DNA of 64,000 nucleotides from Ignavibacteriales bacterium UBA1304 (lineage in GTDB: Bacteria > Bacteroidota > Ignavibacteria > Ignavibacteriales > Ignavibacteriaceae): the NCBI GenBank assembly GCA_002307295.1, contig DBTY01000026.1:1-64000 (forward strand). The letters run 5' to 3'. The translations under genes were made by a program, and so were the position numbers. The notes beneath the pieces were generated by a model. The model did not search any database and was not told the origin of the DNA. It saw nothing but the letters and a program-made list of their open reading frames with translations. Shown one piece after another: positions 51,822-61,752 of the stretch. Every line of letters begins with the position of its first letter. The first letter of the stretch is position 1.

Positions 51822-53924
51822 CTATTTCCATCTCCATTGTGGGTAACATGCAAAAAATGTGGTTCCGGAGTCTGGTGTAGAAGTGAAGTAAACTTTGCCA
51901 TTAAGAAAATGTTCTGTGATGAGTTTCATACTGTATGTGCCAAGTCCGCGTCCTTCGCCTTTTGTAGAAATTGACCGGGTAAATAATTGGGATTTAATAT
52001 GTTCAGAAATGACGGCTTTATTATGAACCCAGAAAGATATCATTCCTGCATTCATACCGCAGCCAATTATTATTGTTTCTCCTTTTACGGAAGCTTCAAT
52101 AGCGTTTTTTATCATGTTGCCAATTACTCTTTCCAACGCTGAGGGGTCGCTTTCAAAATCGAGATTCTCGCTATTTTCATAAATCATAATTGATATATTA
52201 TCTGTATTAAGCGAGGGTTGAAATATTTCGATTTGTTTATTAAGAAATTCAATAGAGTTTAACCGTTTAATTTCCAAAACGAAATCCGAAGATTTTGAAG
52301 AAAGTAGATATCTATGCATTTTAATTTCATCAAGAATTTTACCGGACTGCTGTTTGATAAGTTTTGCAAATTTAGTTCTGTTTTCGTTTTCTATATTATC
52401 AAGCAAAATCTCTGCAAGTCCTTTTAGATTACCGGCAGTGTTAAGCACATCGTGAAAGAAGATTCTTTCAATTTGTTTTTTTTCAGAAATGTCTTCAACG
52501 ATACCTACTCCTCCGTAGATGCTGCCGTCAAGATTAAAGATTGGAGCTACTTCCATTTTGGCAGGAATTACTTTTCCAGAAACAGTAGAAATATAATTGC
52601 CTTCAAAGCTGCCATTTTTCCCAGAAAGAGTTGTTTGAAAAGCTTCTACAAGCTTCTTATTCGGTAAAGTGAGAAGGTTTATTTTTTTTATATTTTCAAT
52701 GGAGTTGCCAAGAAAGCCGGACATTAGTTCATTACATTCCGAAATAGTTCCATTACAGTCAAAACAAAAAATACCCACTGGCGCATTATTAAAAACAAGG
52801 CGGAATTTTTCTTCGCTTTTACGAAGAGCTTTGTTTGATAATTCAGATTTTGTAACGTCGTTTATCAGCAAAGCCGTTCCGTATGGATTTCCCATTTGAT
52901 CGAATAAAGGCATGTTGCGCCAGGAACAAGTAATTTGTTTGCCTGATTTTGTAAGAACTTGGCCAATACATCGTTCGCTTCCCTGGTTACTAAAAAACTT
53001 TTCTTTAATATGCTCAAGCGGTTTAGACTTTGTTTTATCAATGCCAATTTCCGCAATGCTTCTACCTATTGTTCCTTCTTTTGTATATTCTAAAATTTCT
53101 TCGGCTTTTGGATTCCATTCCTTAATAACGAAATTATTGTCTACTTCAATGTAGCCTACAGGCATATTCTTTGTGTAAGTCTGGAATTTATAATTTAGCT
53201 TTTCAGAATTATTTTTTCCGTTAGTATTTTCATAACTCAGCAGCGTTTGTTTAACGGCGTTCAACTCTTCTTCTTTCTTAATCAGTTCAGCAGTTCTGTT
53301 GCTAAGTTCTTCCGCCTGAAGAGAAACAGAATCCTTAATATTAGTAAGCTGATTTTTGTATTCTTCTGCGGCATTCTTTGCTTGTTTACACTCGGTAATA
53401 TCCTGTATTATTCCATACATTTTTACCGGGTTATCGAACTGATCGTAATCAAAATTGCCTGTCTCATAAACCCAGCGTATCTGGTTATCGTTTTTACGAA
53501 GAATTTTGTACGTCATATTAAAAGAATTTTTAGAGCTAAGACGATTTGTAAAGTATTGTATCATCCTTGACTTATCGTTGGGATGAATAGAGTTAATCCA
53601 GTCTGCTATATGTATTTGGCTTTTATCTACGAATCCAAAGATTCGGTTTAGAGATTTAGAGAATATTAAATTATCGTCTTTAATATCCATTTCGTAAACG
53701 CCAAAGCCGATCTGATTTTCAGCTTCCTTGAAGAGGCGTAAATCGGAATATAGCTTTTCATTTTTTACTTTAAGCTCGTCAATTTCTGATAGCAGTTCTA
53801 AAAGCTTCGCCGATTCGATACCGTTTTCTTTCTTAGGTTTTACAGTTTTAGTTTTTTTCGGTTTTGAAGAGATAGATTCCTCATCTTTTAATGCTGCAGT
53901 TTTTGTAGACATATCTATTGCCAT
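51822..53924 (-). CDS. PAS sensor histidine kinase with HDVLN box
   Basis: A 700-aa cytoplasmic kinase. A basic low-complexity N-terminus (SSKPKKTKTVKPKKE) and a coiled coil are followed by three PAS domains (about 70-185, 250-360, 370-480). The dimerisation helix has H491 in FFHDVLNTAGNLKGLAEIL, where asparagine at H+4 recalls HDxxN boxes rather than the usual SHELRTP. The HATPase domain (about 590-697) has NMIKNAIEAS, GEGRGLGTYS and FACYP at the end. No receiver domain or partner regulator is next to it. Confidence 0.9.
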   Translation of the reverse strand: MAIDMSTKTAALKDEESISSKPKKTKTVKPKKENGIESAKLLELLSEIDELKVKNEKLYSDLRLFKEAENQIGFGVYEMDIKDDNLIFSKSLNRIFGFVDKSQIHIADWINSIHPNDKSRMIQYFTNRLSSKNSFNMTYKILRKNDNQIRWVYETGNFDYDQFDNPVKMYGIIQDITECKQAKNAAEEYKNQLTNIKDSVSLQAEELSNRTAELIKKEEELNAVKQTLLSYENTNGKNNSEKLNYKFQTYTKNMPVGYIEVDNNFVIKEWNPKAEEILEYTKEGTIGRSIAEIGIDKTKSKPLEHIKEKFFSNQGSERCIGQVLTKSGKQITCSWRNMPLFDQMGNPYGTALLINDVTKSELSNKALRKSEEKFRLVFNNAPVGIFCFDCNGTISECNELMSGFLGNSIENIKKINLLTLPNKKLVEAFQTTLSGKNGSFEGNYISTVSGKVIPAKMEVAPIFNLDGSIYGGVGIVEDISEKKQIERIFFHDVLNTAGNLKGLAEILLDNIENENRTKFAKLIKQQSGKILDEIKMHRYLLSSKSSDFVLEIKRLNSIEFLNKQIEIFQPSLNTDNISIMIYENSENLDFESDPSALERVIGNMIKNAIEASVKGETIIIGCGMNAGMISFWVHNKAVISEHIKSQLFTRSISTKGEGRGLGTYSMKLITEHFLNGKVYFTSTPDSGTTFFACYPQWRWK

Positions 53925-53996
53925 ATTCGATCCCTTAAATTAAAAGAACACTAAAATAGTTGACAAATGGAAGAAGAAAATATTGTAAAGTAAAAT

Positions 53997-54506
53997 TTAA
54001 TTTGTTTTAGTTATTCTGTCGTCGGCTGTCGGTCCATATATATTAGGGAGCGCAACATTAAGGATGCGTAGATAAACTGTAAGCTGAGCTCTGTGATGAA
54101 TCAAATGGTTAAACGACATTTGCCTAATAGCTTTATATTTTGGCGCCGAAAATACCGTCTGCCCTACAACAGAGAGGCTCCATTCTTTCTCCAAATCGTC
54201 GTTGGATGTTTTGCTTAATTCAATTAACGCCTCTTCAACTTTTGGATTAAAAAAATCTAGCGTTTCAGCAATGGAACTGGGAATGAAAGGTTTGTATGAA
54301 GCTACGTCAAAATCATAGTCGTCGAGTTTAACAGTTAAAGTAATCCATTCAGGAATTTCAGCTATGTGACCTACAAGGCGGGCAAGTTCCATGCTTTTTT
54401 CGTGAGGTTTCCAGAGAGCTTTTTCAAATGGAATAACGCTAAAGATTTTTTGAGTTGAAGCTGCTTCGGCTTTTAGCTCTTCTATGAAGTTTTCAGAAAT
54501 AGTCAT
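53997..54506 (-). CDS. DinB-superfamily protein
   Basis: A 169-aa four-helix protein. The ATG at 54506 is preceded by AAGGGAG, better than a longer start at 54563. Probable metal ligands are in LVGHIAEIPEW and the SFNHLIHHRAQLTVYLR motif, as in DinB-like proteins that bind nickel or zinc. Substrate unknown. It is clearly different from the DinB protein at 39.8 kb and stands alone, 73 bases after the kinase start region on the same strand. Confidence 0.88.
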   Translation of the reverse strand: MTISENFIEELKAEAASTQKIFSVIPFEKALWKPHEKSMELARLVGHIAEIPEWITLTVKLDDYDFDVASYKPFIPSSIAETLDFFNPKVEEALIELSKTSNDDLEKEWSLSVVGQTVFSAPKYKAIRQMSFNHLIHHRAQLTVYLRILNVALPNIYGPTADDRITKTN

Positions 54507-54834
54507 CACTTCTCCCTTAAAAAAAATCATAATTAAATAGCTTTCTAAAATTAGCAAAAACAAAGGGAAGCGCCAAATTAAGAAAAGATGAATATATTTT
54601 AATCTTTCAACTGCCGCACAGTAAAATAGTACCGCTCGGAATTATCGAAGAGTGTTTAAGTATCTATTTCAAATGTCCTTATTATTAAATTGGCATGAGA
54701 GATTTTAAAAAAATTGTGATATTAATTAAAATAATTTTATAAATTAATCCGCCTTAATTAGATTTAAAAATGTCTAAACAATTGGGTTTTCCTTATAATA
54801 TAGATTGCTAAAAAAATGAAAAGAAGGTAATAAA
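54507..54834. other. 328-base divergent intergenic region
   Basis: No gene seen. It lies between the divergent DinB and outer-membrane protein genes and should contain both promoters; I could not fix either by eye. Confidence 0.55.
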
Positions 54835-55623
54835 ATGTTCAAGAAAAAATATTTATCGTTAATAATAACCATATTATTTGTTTCATCCTTTGTACAAGCG
54901 CAAAATCAGGCTTTTCTATTTACTCTTACGCCTCTTAAGCACGCTGCAAACTCTGCATTTTTACGTTATGAAGCCGCTTATGGACAAAAAACATTTGAAC
55001 CAATAAGCGTTGATGACTTTGAACAAAATGCGGGCTTTCAGGGGAATATCGGGAAATATCTAACCACGACAGATCATTTAGGATTGGCGCTTACTAATGG
55101 CGAAACAAAATTATCTTATCAAACCGAGGCGCTTGCTAATATATTGAATGACGATAATAATAAAATTATCGACTTTACGGCCGGGTTGGGTTTTCTTCAT
55201 GAATATTCAGGAACAAACGTTTTAATCAGCAGGGTTATAATCGGCCGGCAGTTTGCTTCATGCCAGGCGTACGGCAATCTTATATTTGAACATGCGTTTT
55301 CGACAGGCCGCGATCCCATAGATTTTATGACTACGGTTGGATTTTCTTATAATTTATATGATAATTTAAGACTTGGCTTAGAAGCTGTTGGGCAGGACCT
55401 TGAAGGGCTTTGGGATACAGACGAAGCTGAAGGCGGAGCGACCATGTATTTGGGGCCGTCTTTAAATTTCACAGTTCCAGGCATCGCTTTGAACGTGACA
55501 TTCGGAGGTGGAGAAATTATCAGAGCTACTCATAGTATTCGAAATAGCGAAGCGATGAGAGAGCTTCCTTATGGCAAAGGAAATGGATTTATTTTTAGAA
55601 ACGTAATAAGCTTAGGTTTGTAA
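54835..55623 (+). CDS. probable outer-membrane beta-barrel protein
   Basis: A 262-aa exported protein. The signal peptide is MFKKKYLSLIITILFVSSFVQAQ. The mature part has regular amphipathic strands (FTAGLGFLHEYSG, VGFSYNLYDNLRLGLEAVG, LNFTVPGIALNVTFGGG) and ends VISLGL, consistent with a small outer-membrane barrel. I do not recognise the family. It converges on the PorV-like array and shares a bidirectional terminator with it. Confidence 0.8.
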   Translation: MFKKKYLSLIITILFVSSFVQAQNQAFLFTLTPLKHAANSAFLRYEAAYGQKTFEPISVDDFEQNAGFQGNIGKYLTTTDHLGLALTNGETKLSYQTEALANILNDDNNKIIDFTAGLGFLHEYSGTNVLISRVIIGRQFASCQAYGNLIFEHAFSTGRDPIDFMTTVGFSYNLYDNLRLGLEAVGQDLEGLWDTDEAEGGATMYLGPSLNFTVPGIALNVTFGGGEIIRATHSIRNSEAMRELPYGKGNGFIFRNVISLGL

Positions 55624-55679
55624 ACTTCGATTATACGCCCAAATAAAAATTTGACGAATCAATTTTAATTATTAAAAAT

Positions 55680-55704
55680 CCGGGCAAAAAATAATTTTGC
55701 CCGG
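55680..55704. terminator. bidirectional terminator
   Basis: CCGGGCAAAA (55680-55689) pairs with TTTTGCCCGG (55695-55704) around AATAA. It lies between the converging genes at 54.8 kb and 55.7 kb, with A or T runs in the stem on either strand. Confidence 0.88.
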
Positions 55705-55718
55705 TTCCATAGAAATAA

Positions 55719-56825
55719 TTAAATGCCTATTTTCAAACTGCCGCTTAAAATATTCTTAGGGTTCAAGTTGAATGAGCCGCTTTGTGCAAAATCAGAAATT
55801 AAAGAATAATCCAAATGAAACTCAATTGGGTATTTAATATTGTATAGCCTGCTGATAGGAAACAAAATACCCGCGCCATAAGTAAGATCGCTGTACTTGT
55901 CAGAATATGATTCTGTGAGATTTTGCGACGACTTATCCCAAAGATAACCAATTCTTAATTGCAGAATTTCAAAGAATGAAAATTCTGATCCAAGCTGAAG
56001 AGCATACGTATTATCAAGGTTTACTACATTTCTATAGTTTATTGAGTATGTCATTTTGAATAAATTCAAATCTGCAACTTTTGCGCCTGTCTGGAATTCG
56101 TAAGAAGCTCCAGCGCGTAAAAAGGACGGGATAGAATATTTGCCTAAACTATATTCAGATTTACCGCTTTGTGCAACTGCGTCTGTTTTCATTTCAAGCT
56201 TTGTTTTTGAAATATTTGTTAAACTTATTCCAAATAAAACGGATTGTTTGTTTTTATTGGAACTGAAATCCAATTTTTTTAGCATGCCTAAATCGACAAA
56301 AAAAGTAGAATTGTTTTTTTGGAAAAATTGATTTTCATAATAATCTAAATTTACGCCAATACAAAAATCGTTATAATTATATGAGTAATTAAACGTATAT
56401 AAAGTTTGATTAGGCGTATAGGTATACAAGGTCTTGTATCCGTAGCCAGAACTATCCCTTATCGTCCTTTGCATTTCAGAGCCTTCAGAGTAATGCGAAG
56501 CATTAAATGCTATTGCGCCGTATTTTTGCGTATTATAACTTATACCGTAGGCTTCATAGTGCGGTCTGTTATCGCCAATTAAATAAGGATTAAAGTGCGA
56601 CGCTTCAATATTAAGCCCTGTTACTAAAGAAGATGCCGCCGGATTATAAGTTGCAGAAAAAGGGGAGCCATAAGTAGTAGCCATTCCTCCTCCCATAGCC
56701 TCCGCTTTTGCATTTGGCTGCGTGTACATAAAAACTCCTTCCTCGCCATACATTGAATAATCCTGCGCTATGACGCTTTGCATGCTCAATAATAAAAGGC
56801 ATGTAATAAAATAATATATTTTCAT
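55719..56825 (-). CDS. PorV/UPF0164-like outer-membrane protein, type A1
   Basis: A 368-aa outer-membrane barrel protein. It has a signal peptide ending VIAQ, then the family block AKAEAMGGGMATTYGSPFSA followed by TYNPAAS. This resembles the AMGGA...YYNPA block of PorV/UPF0164 (FadL-like) proteins, where it forms the hatch in the barrel. Strand-rich sequence with paired aromatic residues runs to the end (GSLKIGI). PorV helps T9SS cargo reach the sortase. It is the last member of a six-gene array and most like the fourth to be transcribed (58107-59159). Confidence 0.85.
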   Translation of the reverse strand: MKIYYFITCLLLLSMQSVIAQDYSMYGEEGVFMYTQPNAKAEAMGGGMATTYGSPFSATYNPAASSLVTGLNIEASHFNPYLIGDNRPHYEAYGISYNTQKYGAIAFNASHYSEGSEMQRTIRDSSGYGYKTLYTYTPNQTLYTFNYSYNYNDFCIGVNLDYYENQFFQKNNSTFFVDLGMLKKLDFSSNKNKQSVLFGISLTNISKTKLEMKTDAVAQSGKSEYSLGKYSIPSFLRAGASYEFQTGAKVADLNLFKMTYSINYRNVVNLDNTYALQLGSEFSFFEILQLRIGYLWDKSSQNLTESYSDKYSDLTYGAGILFPISRLYNIKYPIEFHLDYSLISDFAQSGSFNLNPKNILSGSLKIGI

Positions 56826-56877
56826 AAAATAAAATTCCTATCTTAATATTCTAATAAAATTAAAACTACATGATTTA

Positions 56878-58002
56878 TTAAAGGCCGATATTCAGTCTTA
56901 AGCTGTAAACAGAATATTTTACGCCAAATACATTATATATGCTTTGATCCGAATAAAACGTTAAATATGAATCGTAATATCTTGGCTGCGCAATTCTTGC
57001 AAAATCAAATTGTAAACTTACGGGCATGCTAAAATCATAAAATTTACTGATAGGTATGTTAATACCAAAACCATAAGTAAACTCATTTATTTTTTCTTTT
57101 GCTCCGCTTGAAATGTCAGTGTTGAGGCTTTGAGAATAAAAGCCCGCTCTGATTTTTAAAATTTCAACAAAGGTAAACTCCGTTCCTAATTGAATCGCCG
57201 TTCCGTATTTATAATTCAGCACGTCTTTGTAATCGAGCGCAAAAATAGTTTTAAGCAGACTGAAATCAGCAATCTTTATATCAGGTTCAAATTCGTAACT
57301 GCCTCCAACGCGCATAATAGAAGGGAGTATTTGCTGATAGTCCGAAGTATTATAATATGAGGGCAAATTTTCAGATGAGCTAAGTTTTGTGTTTGTTATA
57401 TTTGAACAGCTTAAACCAAGATAAAAATTATGACTGGCAGTACTGCTTTTTGAATGAAATTTTTTCATCAAGCCTAAATCTAATTGTGCTGCTGAGTATT
57501 CGGTATAGCCTTTATCGCACCAGAAATAATCCACATTTAAACCTGCGCTAAAATCATCAGTAATCATGCATGAGTAGTTGAAGACAAAGAATTTAGACTT
57601 GGGAGTATATGTTAATTTATTATAAGGCGCTTTTGTCTGATATGTATAATCAGCTTTATTTTGATTATAAAGGACTTCATTAAACGAAGCTGCGCCGTAT
57701 TTGCCAAAGTTATAACTTGCGCTATATGAATCAAAATAGGCTTTGTTATTATAATAAGCTTCGTTGGGCTCAAGATGCGATATTTCAGTATTTAGACCGC
57801 TATTAAACGCCGACGAAGCCGGGTTGTAAAAAGCAGAATAAGATGAGCCGTACATTGCAACATGGCCTTGTCCCATGGCTTCGGACTGAGCGTCGACCTG
57901 CTTTGTGAGAAACATATAATCATAAGCTCCCTGATAAGTTTGTGAATATAAATTAGTTAAGCAGATTAAAATAAGAACCGTCGCGTAGTAAAGTACTTTC
58001 AT
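56878..58002 (-). CDS. PorV/UPF0164-like outer-membrane protein, type B1
   Basis: A 374-aa member of the array. After the signal peptide (ending NLYSQ) it has AQSEAMGQGHVAMYGSSYSA and FYNPASSAFNSGLNTEISHL, matching type B2 at 59223-60374 closely, including DYKDVLNYKYGTAIQLGTEF and FGINIPISKFYDFSMPVS. It should form a FadL-like barrel of about 14 strands in the outer membrane. It differs from its immediate neighbours of type A, so the array looks like a duplicated A-B pair. Confidence 0.85.
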   Translation of the reverse strand: MKVLYYATVLILICLTNLYSQTYQGAYDYMFLTKQVDAQSEAMGQGHVAMYGSSYSAFYNPASSAFNSGLNTEISHLEPNEAYYNNKAYFDSYSASYNFGKYGAASFNEVLYNQNKADYTYQTKAPYNKLTYTPKSKFFVFNYSCMITDDFSAGLNVDYFWCDKGYTEYSAAQLDLGLMKKFHSKSSTASHNFYLGLSCSNITNTKLSSSENLPSYYNTSDYQQILPSIMRVGGSYEFEPDIKIADFSLLKTIFALDYKDVLNYKYGTAIQLGTEFTFVEILKIRAGFYSQSLNTDISSGAKEKINEFTYGFGINIPISKFYDFSMPVSLQFDFARIAQPRYYDSYLTFYSDQSIYNVFGVKYSVYSLRLNIGL

Positions 58003-58065
58003 TATTGTAGCTCCCTGATTAAATTATATAATATTGTATTTGTGAAATTATTTAATAATTAAACT

Positions 58066-58093
58066 GCCGGGCGGTAAATAAAATTCACCCGGC
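58066..58093 (-). terminator. hairpin in the PorV-like array
   Basis: GCCGGG (58066-58071) pairs with CCCGGC (58088-58093), with T-rich sequence on both sides. It lies just after the stop of the type A2 gene on the minus strand and may cut the array into two transcripts. Confidence 0.55.
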
Positions 58094-58106
58094 TAAAAAG
58101 AAATTT

Positions 58107-59159
58107 TTATATGCCTAACTTAAGGTTAAGGCTGTATATGTTGTAACTGCGGTAATTATAGTAAATTGAATAATTAGCATAATAAGTATAATTATCGTAT
58201 TCATTAGCAATGGGGAGCCTTGCGTAATCAAATTGCAGTTCAATAGGGAGTTTTGTATCGTAAAGTTTTCCTATTGGCAATGACAACCCTGCGCCATAAG
58301 TAAAAGCGCTATGTTTGTCAGTCCGCGTTTCAGTATGATTTCCGGAAGATTTATCCCAATAATATCCTGCGCGTAGTTTTAATATATCTAAAAAAGTAAA
58401 CTCCGTCCCAAACTGCAGGGAATACGTTTTATCTAAATTCAGCGCATATTTGTAATTAATAGAATAAAGCATTTTAAATAAATTTAATTCGGAAATATTC
58501 TCGTTGGCTTGAAATTCATAAGATATGCCGGATCGAAAAAAAGATGGAATAGAATAACTGATAGTATCTTCCATAAGTTCTGCGCGTGAAATATTAGTAA
58601 GGCTTACTCCAATCAACAGAAATTGTTTGCTATTGTCTGAGGCTATATCAATTTTTTTTAACAGCCCTAAATCTGCATAGTAAGCGGAATAATCGCTCGA
58701 ATCTTTATGATCTTTGTAATAATTAATATTTATGCCTAATGCAAAGTTATTGTGAACATACGAATAGTTAAGCGTATGCAGCCATGAATAAGGCGTATAA
58801 TTGTAATAATTATCCCGGTTGAAAGAATAATGCGCCGTGGTAAAAGCGATTGTTCCATATTTATTAGTACTGTAACTTGCGCCAAAATAATCGTAATAGT
58901 TTTTATTATCGCTATATATATAAGGATTAGAATGAGACGCTTCAATATCAAATCCTTCTGTAAACGATGACGAAGCCGGGTTATACATAACCGAAGACGG
59001 ATCGCCGTAAGTAGTGGCCGTGCCGCGCCCCATGGCTTCCGCTCTTGCATTTGGCTGCATATACATAAATACATTGCTGCCGTATAACGTGTTTTCCTGC
59101 GCAGATATGTACGCTAAATTCAGCCATAACATTGGCAGAATTAAAAATATCTTTTTCAT
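58107..59159 (-). CDS. PorV/UPF0164-like outer-membrane protein, type A2
   Basis: A 350-aa member with signal peptide (ending YISAQ) and the family block ARAEAMGRGTATTYGDPSSV followed by MYNPASSS. It pairs with type A1: both have MYTQPNA/MYMQPNA before the block and FEILQLRIGYLWDKSSQN / FLDILKLRAGYYWDKSSGN near the C-terminus, and both are shorter in the loop regions than type B. Outer-membrane location and barrel shape are predicted. A hairpin follows its stop. Confidence 0.85.
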   Translation of the reverse strand: MKKIFLILPMLWLNLAYISAQENTLYGSNVFMYMQPNARAEAMGRGTATTYGDPSSVMYNPASSSFTEGFDIEASHSNPYIYSDNKNYYDYFGASYSTNKYGTIAFTTAHYSFNRDNYYNYTPYSWLHTLNYSYVHNNFALGININYYKDHKDSSDYSAYYADLGLLKKIDIASDNSKQFLLIGVSLTNISRAELMEDTISYSIPSFFRSGISYEFQANENISELNLFKMLYSINYKYALNLDKTYSLQFGTEFTFLDILKLRAGYYWDKSSGNHTETRTDKHSAFTYGAGLSLPIGKLYDTKLPIELQFDYARLPIANEYDNYTYYANYSIYYNYRSYNIYSLNLKLGI

Positions 59160-59222
59160 TACTAAACTCCTGTTATAAAATATTTTGATTATGATAAGCT
59201 CTGAATTAAAAACAATTTAGTA

Positions 59223-60374
59223 TTATAAACCTATTTTTAATTTCAGGCTGTAAACAGAGTAATCTGTTTGCGAATCATAACTGCCATTTTCGTAATCATA
59301 ATCTCTATAGTCATAAGTTTCAGCATAGTAAGAAGATTCCGGATTCTGAATTCTTGCAAAATCGAATTGTAAACTTACAGGTCTATTACATTTATAAAAT
59401 TTACTGATAGGAATATCAATTCCAAAACCATAAGTAAAGGAATTTATTCTGTCTTTTAGGTAAGGAGAATTATAACTATTAACGCTTTGCGTATAATACC
59501 CGGCTCGTATTTTTAATATATCAAAAAAAGTAAATTCAGAGCCGAATTGAATAGCGTCGTCATATTTGTAGTTTAGAACGTCGCGGTAATCGACTGCAAA
59601 AAGAGTTTTAATTACATGAAAATCTGCTACTTTCATTTCTGGCGAAAATTCATAACTGCCTCCAACGCGCATAATAGAGGGAGCGGTTTCGGCAAAAGTT
59701 GATTTATTATCATATTCATATGACGACTTAATATCGGAAGATTTAAGTTTAGCGTTTGTTATATTTGAACAGCTAAGTCCCAGATAAAAATCATGGTCTG
59801 CGGAATTAGTTTTTATCTGGAATTTTTTCATAAAGCCTATGTCTACTAGCGCAGCATTATATTTAGCGTAACCTGCGTCGCTTCGCAAATAATCTATATT
59901 TAATCCGGCGCTAAAACCTTCGCATATCATATAGGAGTAATTTAACAAATACAATTGCATTGTAGGCGTATGTTGCAATTGACCATAGTAATAATTATTC
60001 CATGGATAAGAATAATAATATGTATAATTTTCGTTAGCCGTATAATAGATCTCATTTAACGAAATTGCTCCGTATTTATCTGAGTTGTAGCTAATCCCGT
60101 AAGAATTATAATAGGGTCTGGAGTCATAAATATTATTTGGATCAAGGTGCGAGACCTCCGCGTTCAATCCGCTGCTGAATGCCGACGAAGCTGGATTGTA
60201 AAAAGCAGAAAATGGGGAGCCGTACATTGTAGCATGTCCTTCTCCCATAGCTTCGGCCTGAGCGTTTACCTGTTGATTAAGAAATAAATTATCGTAACCG
60301 CCCTTATATGTTTGAGGATAAATATTTGTCAAACAAATTAATGACGCGAACAAAATGCAATTTAACTTCTTCAT
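59223..60374 (-). CDS. PorV/UPF0164-like outer-membrane protein, type B2
   Basis: The longest member, 383 aa. The signal peptide ends NIYPQ. The family block AQAEAMGEGHATMYGSPFSA and FYNPASSAFSSGLNAEVSHL are nearly those of type B1. Extra tyrosine-rich loops (YYSYPWNNYYYGQ, YAETYDYRDYDYENG) probably face the outside. Outer-membrane barrel. A 294-base gap separates it from the type C pair upstream, so it likely has its own promoter. Confidence 0.85.
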   Translation of the reverse strand: MKKLNCILFASLICLTNIYPQTYKGGYDNLFLNQQVNAQAEAMGEGHATMYGSPFSAFYNPASSAFSSGLNAEVSHLDPNNIYDSRPYYNSYGISYNSDKYGAISLNEIYYTANENYTYYYSYPWNNYYYGQLQHTPTMQLYLLNYSYMICEGFSAGLNIDYLRSDAGYAKYNAALVDIGFMKKFQIKTNSADHDFYLGLSCSNITNAKLKSSDIKSSYEYDNKSTFAETAPSIMRVGGSYEFSPEMKVADFHVIKTLFAVDYRDVLNYKYDDAIQFGSEFTFFDILKIRAGYYTQSVNSYNSPYLKDRINSFTYGFGIDIPISKFYKCNRPVSLQFDFARIQNPESSYYAETYDYRDYDYENGSYDSQTDYSVYSLKLKIGL

Positions 60375-60668
60375 TTATTATTACTCCCTGATTAGTTTAT
60401 TTTAATAAAATATGGATAAGCCGCAGTTCTTCAATCCATAACGTTTATGGATAAAAAATAATTATATAGGCTTATCGTTTAGGAAATTTCAGTATTATTG
60501 GTTTGGTTTTAAAGCGGCGCTTTTTGAATTGGAAAAAACTAAAAATAAATAAATTCATATGAATCCCCGAATGATTAATATTTTATTGTTTTAACGTAAA
60601 AATTAATTAAATTAATTACAACACAATTCCCAAAACCTAAAACAAAATGGGTATAATCCTATATACAA

Positions 60669-61745
60669 TTAAATCCCTACGTTTAATTTTAAACTGTAAA
60701 TAGAATAATATGCCGATGATTCAGAATATAATTTTGTATTGGCCAGAGAATAATAATATCCGGGATTTTTAAGTCGCGCAAAATCGAACTGTAATTCAAG
60801 CGGATCGTCAAGTTTGCAAAGCTTGCTAATAGGGATATTTATGCCAACGCCCCATGTAAAATGCGATAAGTCAGTTTTCATATTTGGATCGTAATCCGTA
60901 TCTACATTATCATTATAGTAACCGCCTCGCAATTTAAGCGCTTCACAGAAAGTAAATTCCGTTCCAAGTTGCAAAGCTCTGTCGTAATTATTGTTTGTCA
61001 CAAACTTGCCGTCAATAGCTATAAGAGCTTTTACAGCATTGTAGTTTATTAGTTTAATATTCGGATTAAACTCGTAAGAAGCTCCAATACGCGCTATAGT
61101 AGGACCTGAATATTTAGAAGTGTAGCGGCCGCCTCTTTCTATATTCCCATCAGTTATATCTGTACAACTTAAGCCAAGAAAGAATATATGGGTCGCTGCG
61201 TCAATATTTAAGATAAATCGTTTTAAAAAGCCAATATCGTACATTATGCCGTTATCATTGCTCTGGACGTAGTCATTCCAAAAGTAATCTATATTTATGC
61301 CTAAACTAAAATCAGAAGGAAACTTATACGAGTAATTCAATATATCTAGTTTTGATTTCACAGGATGGATGAAAACATTATCTTCGCTTGCGTTATAAGT
61401 CTCATTATAAGTATAATAAATTTCATTAAACGTTACTGCGCCAAATTTATTAAGATTAATGGTAACTCCATATGAATTAGTATGGGCGTTTGGATAATAA
61501 CCGAAGTTGGGTATATAGCGAGAAAACTCCGTAGTTACTCCTTCGCTAAAAGCTGACGAAGCCGGGTTATAAAAAACAGAAAAAGGGGAGCCTGTCATTG
61601 TCGCGTGTCCTCGCCCCATTGCTTCGGCCTGGGCGTTAGCCTGTTGGCGCAGAAAGAAGCTGTCAAAAAATCCGTCATAAGATTGAGCGAAGCCGCCCGA
61701 TAAACAAAATATCCAAACTGATATAATATAAATTATTTTTTTCAT
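60669..61745 (-). CDS. PorV/UPF0164-like outer-membrane protein, type C1
   Basis: A 358-aa member. It has a signal peptide (ending GFAQ) and the block AQAEAMGRGHATMTGSPFSV followed by FYNPASSAFSEGVTTEFSR. It is closely similar to the next gene upstream (C2) along its length, including the identical ending YSIYSLKLNVGI. The two genes are separated by only 7 bases and are surely one transcript. Outer-membrane barrel, function presumably related to T9SS accessory or small hydrophobic-molecule transport. Confidence 0.85.
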   Translation of the reverse strand: MKKIIYIISVWIFCLSGGFAQSYDGFFDSFFLRQQANAQAEAMGRGHATMTGSPFSVFYNPASSAFSEGVTTEFSRYIPNFGYYPNAHTNSYGVTINLNKFGAVTFNEIYYTYNETYNASEDNVFIHPVKSKLDILNYSYKFPSDFSLGINIDYFWNDYVQSNDNGIMYDIGFLKRFILNIDAATHIFFLGLSCTDITDGNIERGGRYTSKYSGPTIARIGASYEFNPNIKLINYNAVKALIAIDGKFVTNNNYDRALQLGTEFTFCEALKLRGGYYNDNVDTDYDPNMKTDLSHFTWGVGINIPISKLCKLDDPLELQFDFARLKNPGYYYSLANTKLYSESSAYYSIYSLKLNVGI

Positions 61746-61752
61746 AATTCGC

